Assembly: GCA_038237225.1 (NCBI GenBank)
Contig: JBBRYX010000003.1
Location: 1-64,000, forward strand
Direction of reading: 5' to 3'
DNA: 64,000 nucleotides
Origin: DASVUC01 sp038237225
GTDB taxonomy: Bacteria > Planctomycetota > Phycisphaerae > Tepidisphaerales > Tepidisphaeraceae
Made by a program: the position numbers and the translations under genes. The number at the start of each line of letters is the position of its first letter. The stretch's first letter is position 1. Below are positions 51,774-60,396 of the stretch, piece after piece. Under the pieces are notes generated by a model. The model had not been told where the DNA came from and made no database searches. It saw only the letters and a program-made list of their open reading frames with translations.

Positions 51774-54283
51774 TAATAAATAAGCTGGAACTCCGGAAGC
51801 ATCGTGATGGACCAGAGGACATCGGCGACGCCTTCGGGTTTGGTGGGGGTGTCGATGAGGCTTCGGGCGAGGTTCAATTCTTTGTCGGTGGGGCGGCGAT
51901 TGAGGGCCTTCAGGTAAATCTGGGTGATGATTTCGTCGGGGGAGCCGGCGGCGGTCCAGCGTTTTCCGCCTTCGGAGACGATGCGGGTGATGGTGGCTCC
52001 GTTGGTGAGTTCGAGGAGTTGGAGCATGGTGGCGGGGGAGTCGCGGTGGGTGACGACTCTCTCGCGATTGGGGCGGCCGAGGGCGTTCATGAGGGCGTCA
52101 CTTCTTGCCCAGACGGCGCGGAGGCGATCGTAGCGGAGGGTGAATTTATTTTTGACGCCTGCTAGTTTTTGGGTGAAGCCCCAGGGGCCCATTTCGATGG
52201 GGCCGAGGTCGGCGGCGGGTTTCCAGGAGGTGTCGTCGAAGGCGGGGGAGGTCCACGCATCCACTTCATCGGGGGACACTTTCCAGGAGGAATCCGAGTC
52301 GAAGTTGATCAGGTTGGATTGACCATTGGATACGACGCGCGCGCTTCCGAGGAAGAGCAGGCCGGCGGGGTTCGGCATTTTTGGCATCACGGGTTTGGAG
52401 GTTGCCTTGGTTGTTCCTTTGCGATTCCTCTTGGTGGGTTTGCTGAGATCGGGCTTGAAGTTTTGGGCTATGACGGCGAAGACGTTTTTGCCCGGCACGA
52501 GGTGCTTGGTCAGGTCGACGACTCTGGGCTTGGTGAAGTCGTCGCCCCTGGAGACGGACTTGCCGTTGACGAAGAGTTCGTAGCCGTTGTCGCAGTCGAT
52601 GGTGGCGAGGGCCTCCTCTGGAATACTGGGGAGTTCGATGGTTTTCCGGAGGTAGATGGTTTCCTCGGCGGCGTTCACGCTGGCGTTGGGGGTGGACCAG
52701 ATCCAGCGGGCGGGAAGCTGAAGGGGTCGGCATTCCAGGGCTTTGGGCGCGGGCTTTTCCTGCCAGATGCCGGTGAGGGTGGAGAGGGAATCGTAGAACT
52801 GTTCGGCGGAAAGTCGGCGGACGACGGGTCCGCGGAAGGTGTAATGGTCGTCGCGCTCCTTCATGGCTGCCGCGGGCATCTGATAGGCGCGGCTGGTCAT
52901 GATCGTGGCGAGGGTTTTCTTGAGATCGTACTTGTTGGCGGCGAGATCGTTTGCCAGCCAGTCGAGGAGATCAGCGCTCCACGGTTCGTGATCCATTTCG
53001 TCGACGGGTTCGACGATGCCGCGACCCATGAGCTTGGACCAGAGTCGGTTGACGATGGTGCGGGTGAAGCGGCCGTTCTTCTCGGTGGTCATCAGGGTGG
53101 CGAGCTGCTGCTGGCGCTTATCGCGCGGCGCTTTGGCGTCGATCTTGCCGAGCTCCGGGTAGAGAAACTTGATGGGCGCGATTTTGCCGAGATCTTTTTC
53201 GCAGCGATACATCGCGAGCGGTTTTTCTGCGAATACACCGGCCAGGCCGTAGGCATCGGAGAGCTTCCATTCTGAGACGAAGCTGTCGTGGCAGCTTGCG
53301 CACTTCATGTTGATGCCGAGGAAGACCTGGGACATGTTTTGGGCGGCTTGCAGTTCGCGGATCTGGCTGGCGCTGACGGCGCCGCGCCAGAGGATTCCTT
53401 TGACGAAGCCTTCGGATGCGGGATTGGGCGGGGCGATGAGCTCGCGGACGAATTGGTCGTAGGGTTTGTTGGTCTCGAGGGCATCGTAGAGCCAGGGGGT
53501 GATCTGCTGTCGGCCACCGTCGATGTAGCCGGGACCTTCGTAGTCATTTCGCAGGGCGTCGTTCCAGAAGCTGAGCCAGTTTTCGGCGTAGCGAGACTTG
53601 TCGGCGAGGAGTTTGTTGACGAGCTCTTCGCGTTTATCCGGAGATTGATCGGATTGAAGAGCGGCGACATCCCGCGGAGAGGGCGGCAATCCGATCACGT
53701 CTTGATACACGCGTCGCGCGAAGAGCCGATCATCCACGACGGCGGCGATGGGTACTTCATGCTTCGTGAGATAAGACCCGAGAATTCGATCGATGGGATT
53801 GGAGAGGCCCGCGACCTCGGGAAGTTTTACAGCGCGAGGAGAGAGCGGGGATTTGTAGGCGGTGGTCGTGACGGCGCCGTCGAAGGGCATTCCCTGGGTC
53901 ACCCATTGCCGAAGGACCTCGATCTTTTCTGCGGGGAGGGGTGGGGCCTTCTTGGGCATGCGGGAATCGGGATCGTCGATCGTCAGCAGCGTGATCAGAG
54001 AAGATTCATCGGATTTATGAGGCTCGGCGATGGGACCACTCTCGCCGCCCTTGAGGATGGACTCGCGGGTTTCGAGGGAGAGGCCGCCCTTCTTGTTACC
54101 GTTGAGGTGGCACTTGGCGCAGTGGGCCTGGAAGATGGGTTGGACTTGTTGGAGGTAGCTGATTTTTTTGGTGCCTGTTTCGCGGACGGGGGCGACGTGC
54201 GGGGATTCTGCCGCGAGGGTGGCGGCGAAGGCGCAAGCGAGTGCGAAGGTGGTGGAGAGAAGGTTGGCGATGCGGGTGGACAA
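51773..54283 (-). CDS. PSD1 and planctomycete cytochrome C (DUF1549/DUF1553) protein
   Basis: 836 residues from a TTG with GAGGG 8 nt upstream; a GTG at 54358 is the other option. Signal peptide (LSTTFALACAFAATLAA), PSC1-type cytochrome with heme motif CAKCH at 55-59, DUF1549 (NPIDRILGSYLTKHEVPIA ... KNWLSFWNDAL-like segment) with a second CASCH, DUF1553 (TTEKNGRFTRTIVNRLWSKLMGRGIVEP) and an internal beta domain with IDCDNGYELFVNGKSV. The family is thought to take part in extracytoplasmic redox or polysaccharide use. Its usual DUF1501 partner is displaced (46323-47753). Confidence 0.9.
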   Translation of the reverse strand: MSTRIANLLSTTFALACAFAATLAAESPHVAPVRETGTKKISYLQQVQPIFQAHCAKCHLNGNKKGGLSLETRESILKGGESGPIAEPHKSDESSLITLLTIDDPDSRMPKKAPPLPAEKIEVLRQWVTQGMPFDGAVTTTAYKSPLSPRAVKLPEVAGLSNPIDRILGSYLTKHEVPIAAVVDDRLFARRVYQDVIGLPPSPRDVAALQSDQSPDKREELVNKLLADKSRYAENWLSFWNDALRNDYEGPGYIDGGRQQITPWLYDALETNKPYDQFVRELIAPPNPASEGFVKGILWRGAVSASQIRELQAAQNMSQVFLGINMKCASCHDSFVSEWKLSDAYGLAGVFAEKPLAMYRCEKDLGKIAPIKFLYPELGKIDAKAPRDKRQQQLATLMTTEKNGRFTRTIVNRLWSKLMGRGIVEPVDEMDHEPWSADLLDWLANDLAANKYDLKKTLATIMTSRAYQMPAAAMKERDDHYTFRGPVVRRLSAEQFYDSLSTLTGIWQEKPAPKALECRPLQLPARWIWSTPNASVNAAEETIYLRKTIELPSIPEEALATIDCDNGYELFVNGKSVSRGDDFTKPRVVDLTKHLVPGKNVFAVIAQNFKPDLSKPTKRNRKGTTKATSKPVMPKMPNPAGLLFLGSARVVSNGQSNLINFDSDSSWKVSPDEVDAWTSPAFDDTSWKPAADLGPIEMGPWGFTQKLAGVKNKFTLRYDRLRAVWARSDALMNALGRPNRERVVTHRDSPATMLQLLELTNGATITRIVSEGGKRWTAAGSPDEIITQIYLKALNRRPTDKELNLARSLIDTPTKPEGVADVLWSITMLPEFQLIY

Positions 54284-54391
54284 AGCTGTGCCCTCAAACG
54301 ATTGTGGTCGGGGATTCGACCCGGAAAAATAACTGGTCCGCCGTTCGACTGCGCTCACGGCATGCTGAAGCGGGCCCTACAGAGGCGATCG

Positions 54392-56776
54392 ATGCAACGA
54401 TGCGTGATTGTATCGTTTTTCATGCTTTCATACGCCATGGGAGCGGTTGTTGTTGCAGCGGACCCACAGGCTGCGCCGAAGCCCGCGACGAGGGCTGTTC
54501 CGACGGTGGCGGAGTTGGAGCAGGTGAAGCCGAGTTTGCCGGTGCCAGGGGATTTCTGGAAGTTTTGGAATGAGAAGACGCGCGCCGTGCGGGGGTCGAG
54601 AGATGAGGCGGTGGTGACGGAGGTGGAGTCGCCCGATCCGAAGGTTGCGACGTTTGATGTGCAGGTTGCGGTGCCGGGGACGAAGGGGTTCTCGGGGTAT
54701 CTCGCGGTTCCGAAGGGGGCCAAGGGGAAGCTACTCCCGGCGATATTGTTTCCGCATTCGGCGGGGGTTCGCGGGTCGCAGTTAAATCAGGCGGTGAAGG
54801 GCGCGCAGATGGGGTGCATTGCGTTGGACTTTAATGCGCACGGGCTGCCGAACGGGAAGCCGGGGGCATTTTATACGCAACTGGAGAGCGGGGAACTGAA
54901 GGGATATTCGGCAATTGGGGGAGGCTCTCGGGAGACATCGTACTTTCTGGGGATGTATCTGCGACTGATTCGCGCGGTGGATTTTATGACGAATCGTCCG
55001 GAGTGGGATGGGCGGCATCTCATCATGTATGGTTCTTCACAGGGGGGCGGGCAAGCGCTGATTGCCGCGGGGCTGGATGATCGCGTGACGCTGTGCCTGG
55101 CGAATGTTCCGGCGATGTGTGATCAGACTGCGGCGGTTGTGCAGCGGACGGCGGGTTGGCCGCGGATGGTGGAGTGGGCGAAGATGCCGCGGGATGTGGC
55201 GCGATATTTTGATTCGATGAACTTCGCGACGCGGATCAAGTGCCCTGTGATGATGACGGTTGGGTTGATGGATCAGACGTGCGCGCCGAGCAGCGTGTAT
55301 GCGGCGTACAACAGCATCAGCGCCAAGAAGAAGATCATCCCGCGGCCGGGGATGGGTCATGCGTTTCCGAAGGATTTGATAGAGGAATTTGATCGGCGGG
55401 TGAAGGAGCACATTGCGGATGCGCCTTCATCACCGCCGACGACGGGGGTGAATACGGGGGCGAATACGAAGGCGGATGGTTATCGTGGGATCTGGTTTGA
55501 GCTGGGAGAGAAGTATGAGTATGGGGACAAGTATTCTGGTGGGCTGGCGACGTACACGGCGAATCATGTGCCGATTGCGGTGTACTCCGCGAAAGCCAAC
55601 AAGACGTTCTTCACTTATGGGGGAACGATCGAGGGAAAGCGTCATCTGCTGATTATGGCGTCGTGCTATGACCATGCGACGAAGCAGGTGCCCCGGCCGA
55701 CGGTTGTTCACGATAAACTTGGTGTGACGGATCCGCACGATAATGGATCTCTGGCGGTTGATGGGGAGGGGTACGTTTGGGTGTTTGTTTCTGGGCGGGC
55801 TCGCGGGCGGCCGGGGTTTATCTATCGCAGCACGAAGCCGTACGAGGTTGAGGCGTTTGAGCAGATCAGCGAGCGGGAGATCACTTATCCGCAGCCTCAC
55901 TATGCAGAAGGCAGGGGGTTTCTGCACCTTTTCACGAAGTACACGCGGGGAAGGGAACTGTATTTTTCCACCAGCGCTGACGGGCGCAATTGGACGGAAG
56001 ATCAGAAGTTGGTTGGCTTTGGCGGCCATTACCAAGTCAGTGCCGGCACCGCGGATGGAACCATCGGCACCGCGTTTATGTATCACCCGGCGGGCAACGT
56101 GAACAAGCGAACCAACTTGTATTACATTAAAAGTAGAAACAATGGAAAGGCTTGGACGACGGCCGAGGGATCGGTTCTTTCCATCCCATTGGACAACCCG
56201 AAGAATGTCGCACTGGTTATCGATTACCAGGCGCGATCGGAGAACGTGTACATCCATGATGTTAATTTCGATCAGCAGGGGAATCCGGTGATCCTTTATC
56301 TGACGGCGCGGGGGGCGGAGCCGGGGCCGGGGAGTGATCCTCGGACGTGGCGTGTGACTCGGTGGACGGGATCGGCGTGGCAGACGTCGGACGTTTGCTG
56401 CTCGGATCATGACTATGACACGGGGGCGATTTATACCGATCAGGCGCAGTGGACGATCATCGGACCGACCGAAGTGAGCCCGCAGAAATGGGGAACGGGC
56501 GGGGAGATGGCGATGTGGGTGAGTGAGGATCAGGGGAAGAGTTGGCGCAAGGCGAAGGACATCACGAGTGGCAGCAGATTCAATCATTCTTATGCGCGGC
56601 GGCCGCTTGGCGCGACGGATCCGTTTTACGCATTTTGGGCGGATGGTGATTCGGATCGGTTCAGCGAGTCGCGCTTATACTTCGCGGATTCCGGGGGGAG
56701 GTGCTGGCGGCTGCCGAGTAAGATGGAGGGCGAGTACGCATCGCCCGAACCTTTTGCTGGTGCTTCAAAGAACTGA
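54392..56776 (+). CDS. CE7-like acetyl esterase fused to a BNR_4-type domain
   Basis: 794 residues; AGAGG lies 6 nt before the ATG at 54392. Signal peptide MQRCVIVSFFMLSYAMGAVV. Residues about 35-345 are an alpha/beta hydrolase of the acetyl xylan esterase (CE7) type with a full triad: Ser 216 (YGSSQGGG), Asp 294 (GLMDQTC) and His 323 (GMGHAF). A Pro/Thr linker leads to a BNR_4-type propeller (about 360-794): YRGIWFELGEKYEYGDKYSGGL, VTDPHDNGSLAVDGEGYVWVFVSGR, YFSTSADGRNWTED and QYTSDVCCSDHDYDTG-like blocks. A deacetylase joined to a glycan-binding or lyase-type propeller is an unusual pairing. Confidence 0.82.
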   Translation: MQRCVIVSFFMLSYAMGAVVVAADPQAAPKPATRAVPTVAELEQVKPSLPVPGDFWKFWNEKTRAVRGSRDEAVVTEVESPDPKVATFDVQVAVPGTKGFSGYLAVPKGAKGKLLPAILFPHSAGVRGSQLNQAVKGAQMGCIALDFNAHGLPNGKPGAFYTQLESGELKGYSAIGGGSRETSYFLGMYLRLIRAVDFMTNRPEWDGRHLIMYGSSQGGGQALIAAGLDDRVTLCLANVPAMCDQTAAVVQRTAGWPRMVEWAKMPRDVARYFDSMNFATRIKCPVMMTVGLMDQTCAPSSVYAAYNSISAKKKIIPRPGMGHAFPKDLIEEFDRRVKEHIADAPSSPPTTGVNTGANTKADGYRGIWFELGEKYEYGDKYSGGLATYTANHVPIAVYSAKANKTFFTYGGTIEGKRHLLIMASCYDHATKQVPRPTVVHDKLGVTDPHDNGSLAVDGEGYVWVFVSGRARGRPGFIYRSTKPYEVEAFEQISEREITYPQPHYAEGRGFLHLFTKYTRGRELYFSTSADGRNWTEDQKLVGFGGHYQVSAGTADGTIGTAFMYHPAGNVNKRTNLYYIKSRNNGKAWTTAEGSVLSIPLDNPKNVALVIDYQARSENVYIHDVNFDQQGNPVILYLTARGAEPGPGSDPRTWRVTRWTGSAWQTSDVCCSDHDYDTGAIYTDQAQWTIIGPTEVSPQKWGTGGEMAMWVSEDQGKSWRKAKDITSGSRFNHSYARRPLGATDPFYAFWADGDSDRFSESRLYFADSGGRCWRLPSKMEGEYASPEPFAGASKN

Positions 56777-57175
56777 CTATTGCAGGGAGAAGGTCCACTG
56801 ATCGCGGTTGAAGTAGAGCGCGCCTTCGAACCAGCCCTGGGCGGTTTCGCGGCAGCGGTAGAGCGTGCAATGGATGGTCATGATTTGACCGGTGGGGCTG
56901 GGGAGGAGGAGTTTGCCGCCGTAGCCGAGGGGCAGGCGGTGCTGGGTGATGAAGCCGAGGCCCTTGGCATTGACGTCGCGGGTGTAGAGCGTCCAGGAGT
57001 CGGCGGAAGGGGCGTCGGAGAAAAGGCGCAGGTCGGCTTTGACCTGATACTTCATGCGCTTGACGCGGCGGCGCTCTTCGTGGGCGCCGCCGGCTTCGAG
57101 GGCGGAGAGGATGAGATCGACCTCGGCGGGCCAGGCGTCGGCGGAGTTTTTGGGTTCGCGCAAGTCGGTGGACAC
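56777..57175 (-). CDS. PilZ domain protein
   Basis: 132 residues from a GTG with AGGAG 5 nt upstream (a longer frame starting further up reads a family C repeat). PilZ features: the basic RRRVKRMKYQVKADLRL start (R-x-x-x-R), TRDVNAKGLGFITQHRLPLG (D/N-x-S-x-x-G position, here D-V-N-A-K-G) and a closing beta strand. These bind cyclic di-GMP. No diguanylate cyclase is near. It converges with the esterase/BNR gene and touches it end to end. Confidence 0.8.
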   Translation of the reverse strand: MSTDLREPKNSADAWPAEVDLILSALEAGGAHEERRRVKRMKYQVKADLRLFSDAPSADSWTLYTRDVNAKGLGFITQHRLPLGYGGKLLLPSPTGQIMTIHCTLYRCRETAQGWFEGALYFNRDQWTFSLQ

Positions 57176-57305
57176 GGGGTCTCCTGTCGTGAGCATCGGC
57201 ACGGGGCGCGTGCTTCGAGCGGAGAAACGTACGATATGATCGCGCGCGGGGGCAAATGAGGTGCGGGTCGGAAGGGATGTAGGGAATGGGGGGGCGGGCC
57301 GATAA

Positions 57306-57403
57306 GGTGACCCGTGAGGCGTGACTCGTGACATGTGAGGCGTGAAGGGACTGGTCACGGGTCACGCTTCACGAGTCCGTCATGGGTCGCGAGTCACGGG
57401 TCA
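57306..57403. repeat. Family C repeat, long inverted copy
   Basis: GGTGACCCGTGAGGCGTGAC ... with its inverse GTCACGGGTCACGCTTCACG: many CGTGA/TCACG units in both directions. Sits between the PilZ and YbaB genes. Confidence 0.8.
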
Positions 57404-57406
57404 AAA

Positions 57407-57748
57407 CTAACCACCCAGCATTCCTGGAGGCAGCCCCATCTCTCCCGCCTTCTTTTGCATTTCTTGTTTGACGAAATCGGCGGCGCGGGATTGGGCGGCG
57501 TTGACGGCGGCGACGATGACGTCTTCAAGCATGTCGGTGTCGGTGGGGTCGATCTTGGTCTTGTCGATCTTGAGCTTGATCAGCTCGAGGCGGCCGTTGA
57601 CGGTGGCTTGGACCATTCCGCCGCCGGCGTCGGAGGTGATGGTGCGGGCGGCCAGCTCCTGCTGAAGCGTTTTCATCTGCTCCTGCATCTGCTGGGCGGT
57701 TTTCATGAGGTCGCCGATGTTGCCGAGGTTTTTGAGGGCGTCGAACAT
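57407..57748 (-). CDS. ybaB: YbaB/EbfC family nucleoid-associated protein
   Basis: 113 residues starting MFDALKNLGNIGDLMKTAQQMQEQMK; the rest (GGGMVQATVNGRLELIKLKIDKTKI, MLEDVIVAAVNAAQSRA) matches YbaB/EbfC. AGGAG lies 5 nt upstream. The protein binds DNA, probably as a dimer. Directly downstream of dnaX on the same strand, as in most bacteria. Confidence 0.93.
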   Translation of the reverse strand: MFDALKNLGNIGDLMKTAQQMQEQMKTLQQELAARTITSDAGGGMVQATVNGRLELIKLKIDKTKIDPTDTDMLEDVIVAAVNAAQSRAADFVKQEMQKKAGEMGLPPGMLGG

Positions 57749-57756
57749 GGGGCTCC

Positions 57757-57783
57757 TGAAACGTGAAACGTGAAACGTGATAC
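57757..57783. repeat. Family C repeat, short copy (ACGTGAA x3)
   Basis: TGAAACGTGAAACGTGAAAC then GTGATAC: three units in the ybaB/dnaX gap. It lies next to the ybaB ribosome binding site. Confidence 0.8.
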
Positions 57784-57788
57784 AGAAA

Positions 57789-59684
57789 TTAGGCTTCTTC
57801 TACTTTTACAATTTTGGCGCCGAAGGCTTCCATCAGGGCGCGGATCAGGGGCTCGGATTGTTTGAGGGAGTCTTCGAGTTCCTGCGTGAGCTTGATCGTG
57901 GGAGCGGCTGCGATGGGGGCGGGTTCCGGGGGGCGATGTACTTCTCGGCGGACGGGTTTCGGTAGCGAGCGGACGGTTGGAAGCACGGCGGCAATGACGA
58001 CGGCGGTATCGGAGTCGGCGCTGACCTTGAACGATACTCCGAGCGGGGAGCCAACCACCTTGGTCAAGACTTCACGGACGACGTCGCGCTTGGTGTTGCT
58101 CTTGTCGAGGAGCTTCACGAAGGTTTCGTGCTGTTGCGCGTAGTGGATGATGGCTTGGCCGTCTTCGATGGCGACGAGTTTGCCTTGGGAGACGAGCGAG
58201 TGGATCGAGGGGCCACGTTCGGCGAGGAGGGTGAGGAGTTGTCGCCAGACTTGGGGAAGATCGGTGACGGCGACGGGTTCGAAGTTTGGGGGCTCGGAGT
58301 TTTCCGGTGGAACGGCGGCGGTTGGAGAGCTTGTTTCTTGCGCGTTTGCGGATTGGGCAGCGAGGAGTTCTTTGAGGCTGGGGCCGGAGTTGTCCCAGAC
58401 TTTGCCGGGGGCGGGGAGGTCATCTTCCTCATCTTCACTGGGCGAGGGAGGAAGAGAAGACCGCGACGCAGGCGTCGCCTCTACAGGAGGAGGAGCGGCA
58501 GTCAGCGGCTCAGGGCACTTTTTTTTTACAGAGAGTGCGCTGGTGCGCGGGGCGCCGTCGCTGTTGAGGAGGTCGGCGATGGAGGTGAATTGATCGGAGA
58601 GGGCCAGGCGGACGAGGGTGGCGTCGAGGATGGCTCGGCCGGCCTGACTGGTTCTTATGTTGCGGCGTAGTTCTTCGAGGATGGCAATGTTTTGTGCGAG
58701 GGCGATGGGGTCGAACTGGGTGGCTTGGGCGTTGAGGTCTTTGGGGTTTAGGCCTGGGACTTCGACCATGTCGGAGTCGGGGCCGCAGGTGCGGAGGATG
58801 AGGAGGTTGCGGAGATGATCGACGATGGAGGCGATGAGCGTGTCGGTGGAGAGGCCGGACTGAATAAGTTTGTCGGTCTGGGTGAGAACTGCTTTGACCT
58901 CGCCTAGGCCTATTGACTGGGCGAGGTCGAAGATCAACTGGCTCTTGGGGAGGCCGAGCAGTGACTCGATCAGGTCGATGGTGAGTTCTTTTTCGCCGAT
59001 GGAGAGCAGGCGGTCTAAAAGCGAGAGGGAATCGCGCATCGATCCGGCGCCGGCTTTGGCGATGAGGAGGAGGGCTTCGTCGTCAGCCTCGATCTTCTCC
59101 TGCTTGCAGATGTTTTTGAGGTGGCCGGCGATTTCGCGGGCGGGGATGTTGCGGAAGTCGTAGCGCTGGCAGCGGGAGAGAATGGTCGGGAGGACTTTTT
59201 CGGGCTCGGTGGTGGCGAGGATGAACTTCACGTGGCTGGGAGGTTCCTCCATGGTCTTGAGCAGGGCGTTGAATGCCTGCTTCGAGAGCATGTGGACTTC
59301 GTCGATGATGTAGATCTTGAATCGCGAGCGGGCAGGCATGAATTGAGCGTTGGAGATGAGCTCGCGGACATTGTCGACGCCGGTGTGGCTGGCGGCGTCG
59401 ATTTCGATGACGTCAATGTCGTCGCCGCGGGCGATGGCTTTGCAGGATTCACATTTGTTGCAGGGGGTGGGCGTGGGCTTGTCGGAGGATTCGCAGTTGA
59501 GGGCCTTGGCGAGGATTCGCGCGGTGGAGGTTTTCCCGGTGCCGCGTGTGCCGCAGAAAAGATAGGCGTGTGCGACGCGATCGGACGCGATGGCTTTTTT
59601 AAGCGTTTGCGCGATGTGCTCCTGCCCCACGACATCGTCGAAGGTTGCGGAACGGTATCGGCGGGCCAAGACGGTGTACGACAT
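57789..59684 (-). CDS. dnaX: DNA polymerase III subunit gamma/tau
   Basis: 631 residues. AAA+ clamp-loader features: LARRYRSATFDDVVGQEHI, Walker A CGTRGTGKTS (44-53), the zinc cysteines CESSDKPTPTPCNKCESCKAI, Walker B YIIDEVHMLSKQAFNALLKTMEEPP and the sensor SRCQRYDF. A Pro/Ser/Glu-rich linker (about 385-450) leads to the C-terminal domain. It loads the replication clamp. Upstream of ybaB. Confidence 0.95.
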   Translation of the reverse strand: MSYTVLARRYRSATFDDVVGQEHIAQTLKKAIASDRVAHAYLFCGTRGTGKTSTARILAKALNCESSDKPTPTPCNKCESCKAIARGDDIDVIEIDAASHTGVDNVRELISNAQFMPARSRFKIYIIDEVHMLSKQAFNALLKTMEEPPSHVKFILATTEPEKVLPTILSRCQRYDFRNIPAREIAGHLKNICKQEKIEADDEALLLIAKAGAGSMRDSLSLLDRLLSIGEKELTIDLIESLLGLPKSQLIFDLAQSIGLGEVKAVLTQTDKLIQSGLSTDTLIASIVDHLRNLLILRTCGPDSDMVEVPGLNPKDLNAQATQFDPIALAQNIAILEELRRNIRTSQAGRAILDATLVRLALSDQFTSIADLLNSDGAPRTSALSVKKKCPEPLTAAPPPVEATPASRSSLPPSPSEDEEDDLPAPGKVWDNSGPSLKELLAAQSANAQETSSPTAAVPPENSEPPNFEPVAVTDLPQVWRQLLTLLAERGPSIHSLVSQGKLVAIEDGQAIIHYAQQHETFVKLLDKSNTKRDVVREVLTKVVGSPLGVSFKVSADSDTAVVIAAVLPTVRSLPKPVRREVHRPPEPAPIAAAPTIKLTQELEDSLKQSEPLIRALMEAFGAKIVKVEEA

Positions 59685-59838
59685 GGTGAATGATACGCCT
59701 CTGAGGGGGATGGTAGCAGGATTTGTGGTGGGGGGAAGCGAGTGTTGGGAAGCAGGCGGCAGTGTTTATTTGCGATGGAGAAGACGAGAATAACCGGTCC
59801 GGTGAAGCGGACCCATACGTGAAAGGACTGAGTGTTAG

Positions 59839-60396
59839 ATGGGTGAAACAAAACGATCCGGGTTTTGGATTCGGGCGCTGGCGGCGGTGATTGACGCAGC
59901 GCTCGTTGTTCCAGCGATGCTGGGAGGGGTGGTTGCAGGACAAGTGTTTGCAGGCGGGCACTCGAATGAAAACATGGAGCGCTGGGCGGGAATCGGGAGC
60001 GCATCGGTTTATTTAATTTATACTTTGACTGAGATTGCGTTTGCGGCAACTCCGGGAAAGCTTCTGTTGGGACTGCGCATTCATTCGGCGGACGGGAGGG
60101 AAGCGGACCGGTGGAGACTGTTTGCGCGATGGTCCACGAAGCAGTCGGGGATGATCTGCTGGTTGTTGTTCTGGATTGGTGGAATATCAGGCTTGCGAGT
60201 CGTTTCGGGATTCATGAACTTCATCGTGGCACTGGGGTCGTTGTTCGCATCGAATGATGATAAGCAGGCATGGCATGATCAATGGTGTGGAAGCGCGGTA
60301 TATCGAAAGAAGCGAGTGAGCGTGGAGGGGTTTGCGGTGACGGTGGTGGATCCTTCGCGGGATACCGCTCAGGATGACAGCGATGCGGCGTCGTGA
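59839..60396 (+). CDS. RDD family membrane protein
   Basis: 185 residues. RSGFWIRALAAVIDAALVVP is the RDD motif (R ... D-D-type start of helix 1), followed by two more membrane helices: IGSASVYLIYTLTEIAFAATPGKLLLGLRI and GMICWLLFWIGGISGLRVV, and a TPGKLLLGLRI-type loop. Possible transporter or membrane anchor; the family has no set function. Its last 28 bases overlap the end of the convergent araB. Confidence 0.8.
   Translation: MGETKRSGFWIRALAAVIDAALVVPAMLGGVVAGQVFAGGHSNENMERWAGIGSASVYLIYTLTEIAFAATPGKLLLGLRIHSADGREADRWRLFARWSTKQSGMICWLLFWIGGISGLRVVSGFMNFIVALGSLFASNDDKQAWHDQWCGSAVYRKKRVSVEGFAVTVVDPSRDTAQDDSDAAS

Noticed and set aside
53288..54391. Long 5' extension of the esterase/BNR frame
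   Set aside because: It is antisense to the PSD1 gene; the signal peptide and ribosome binding site put the start at 54392.
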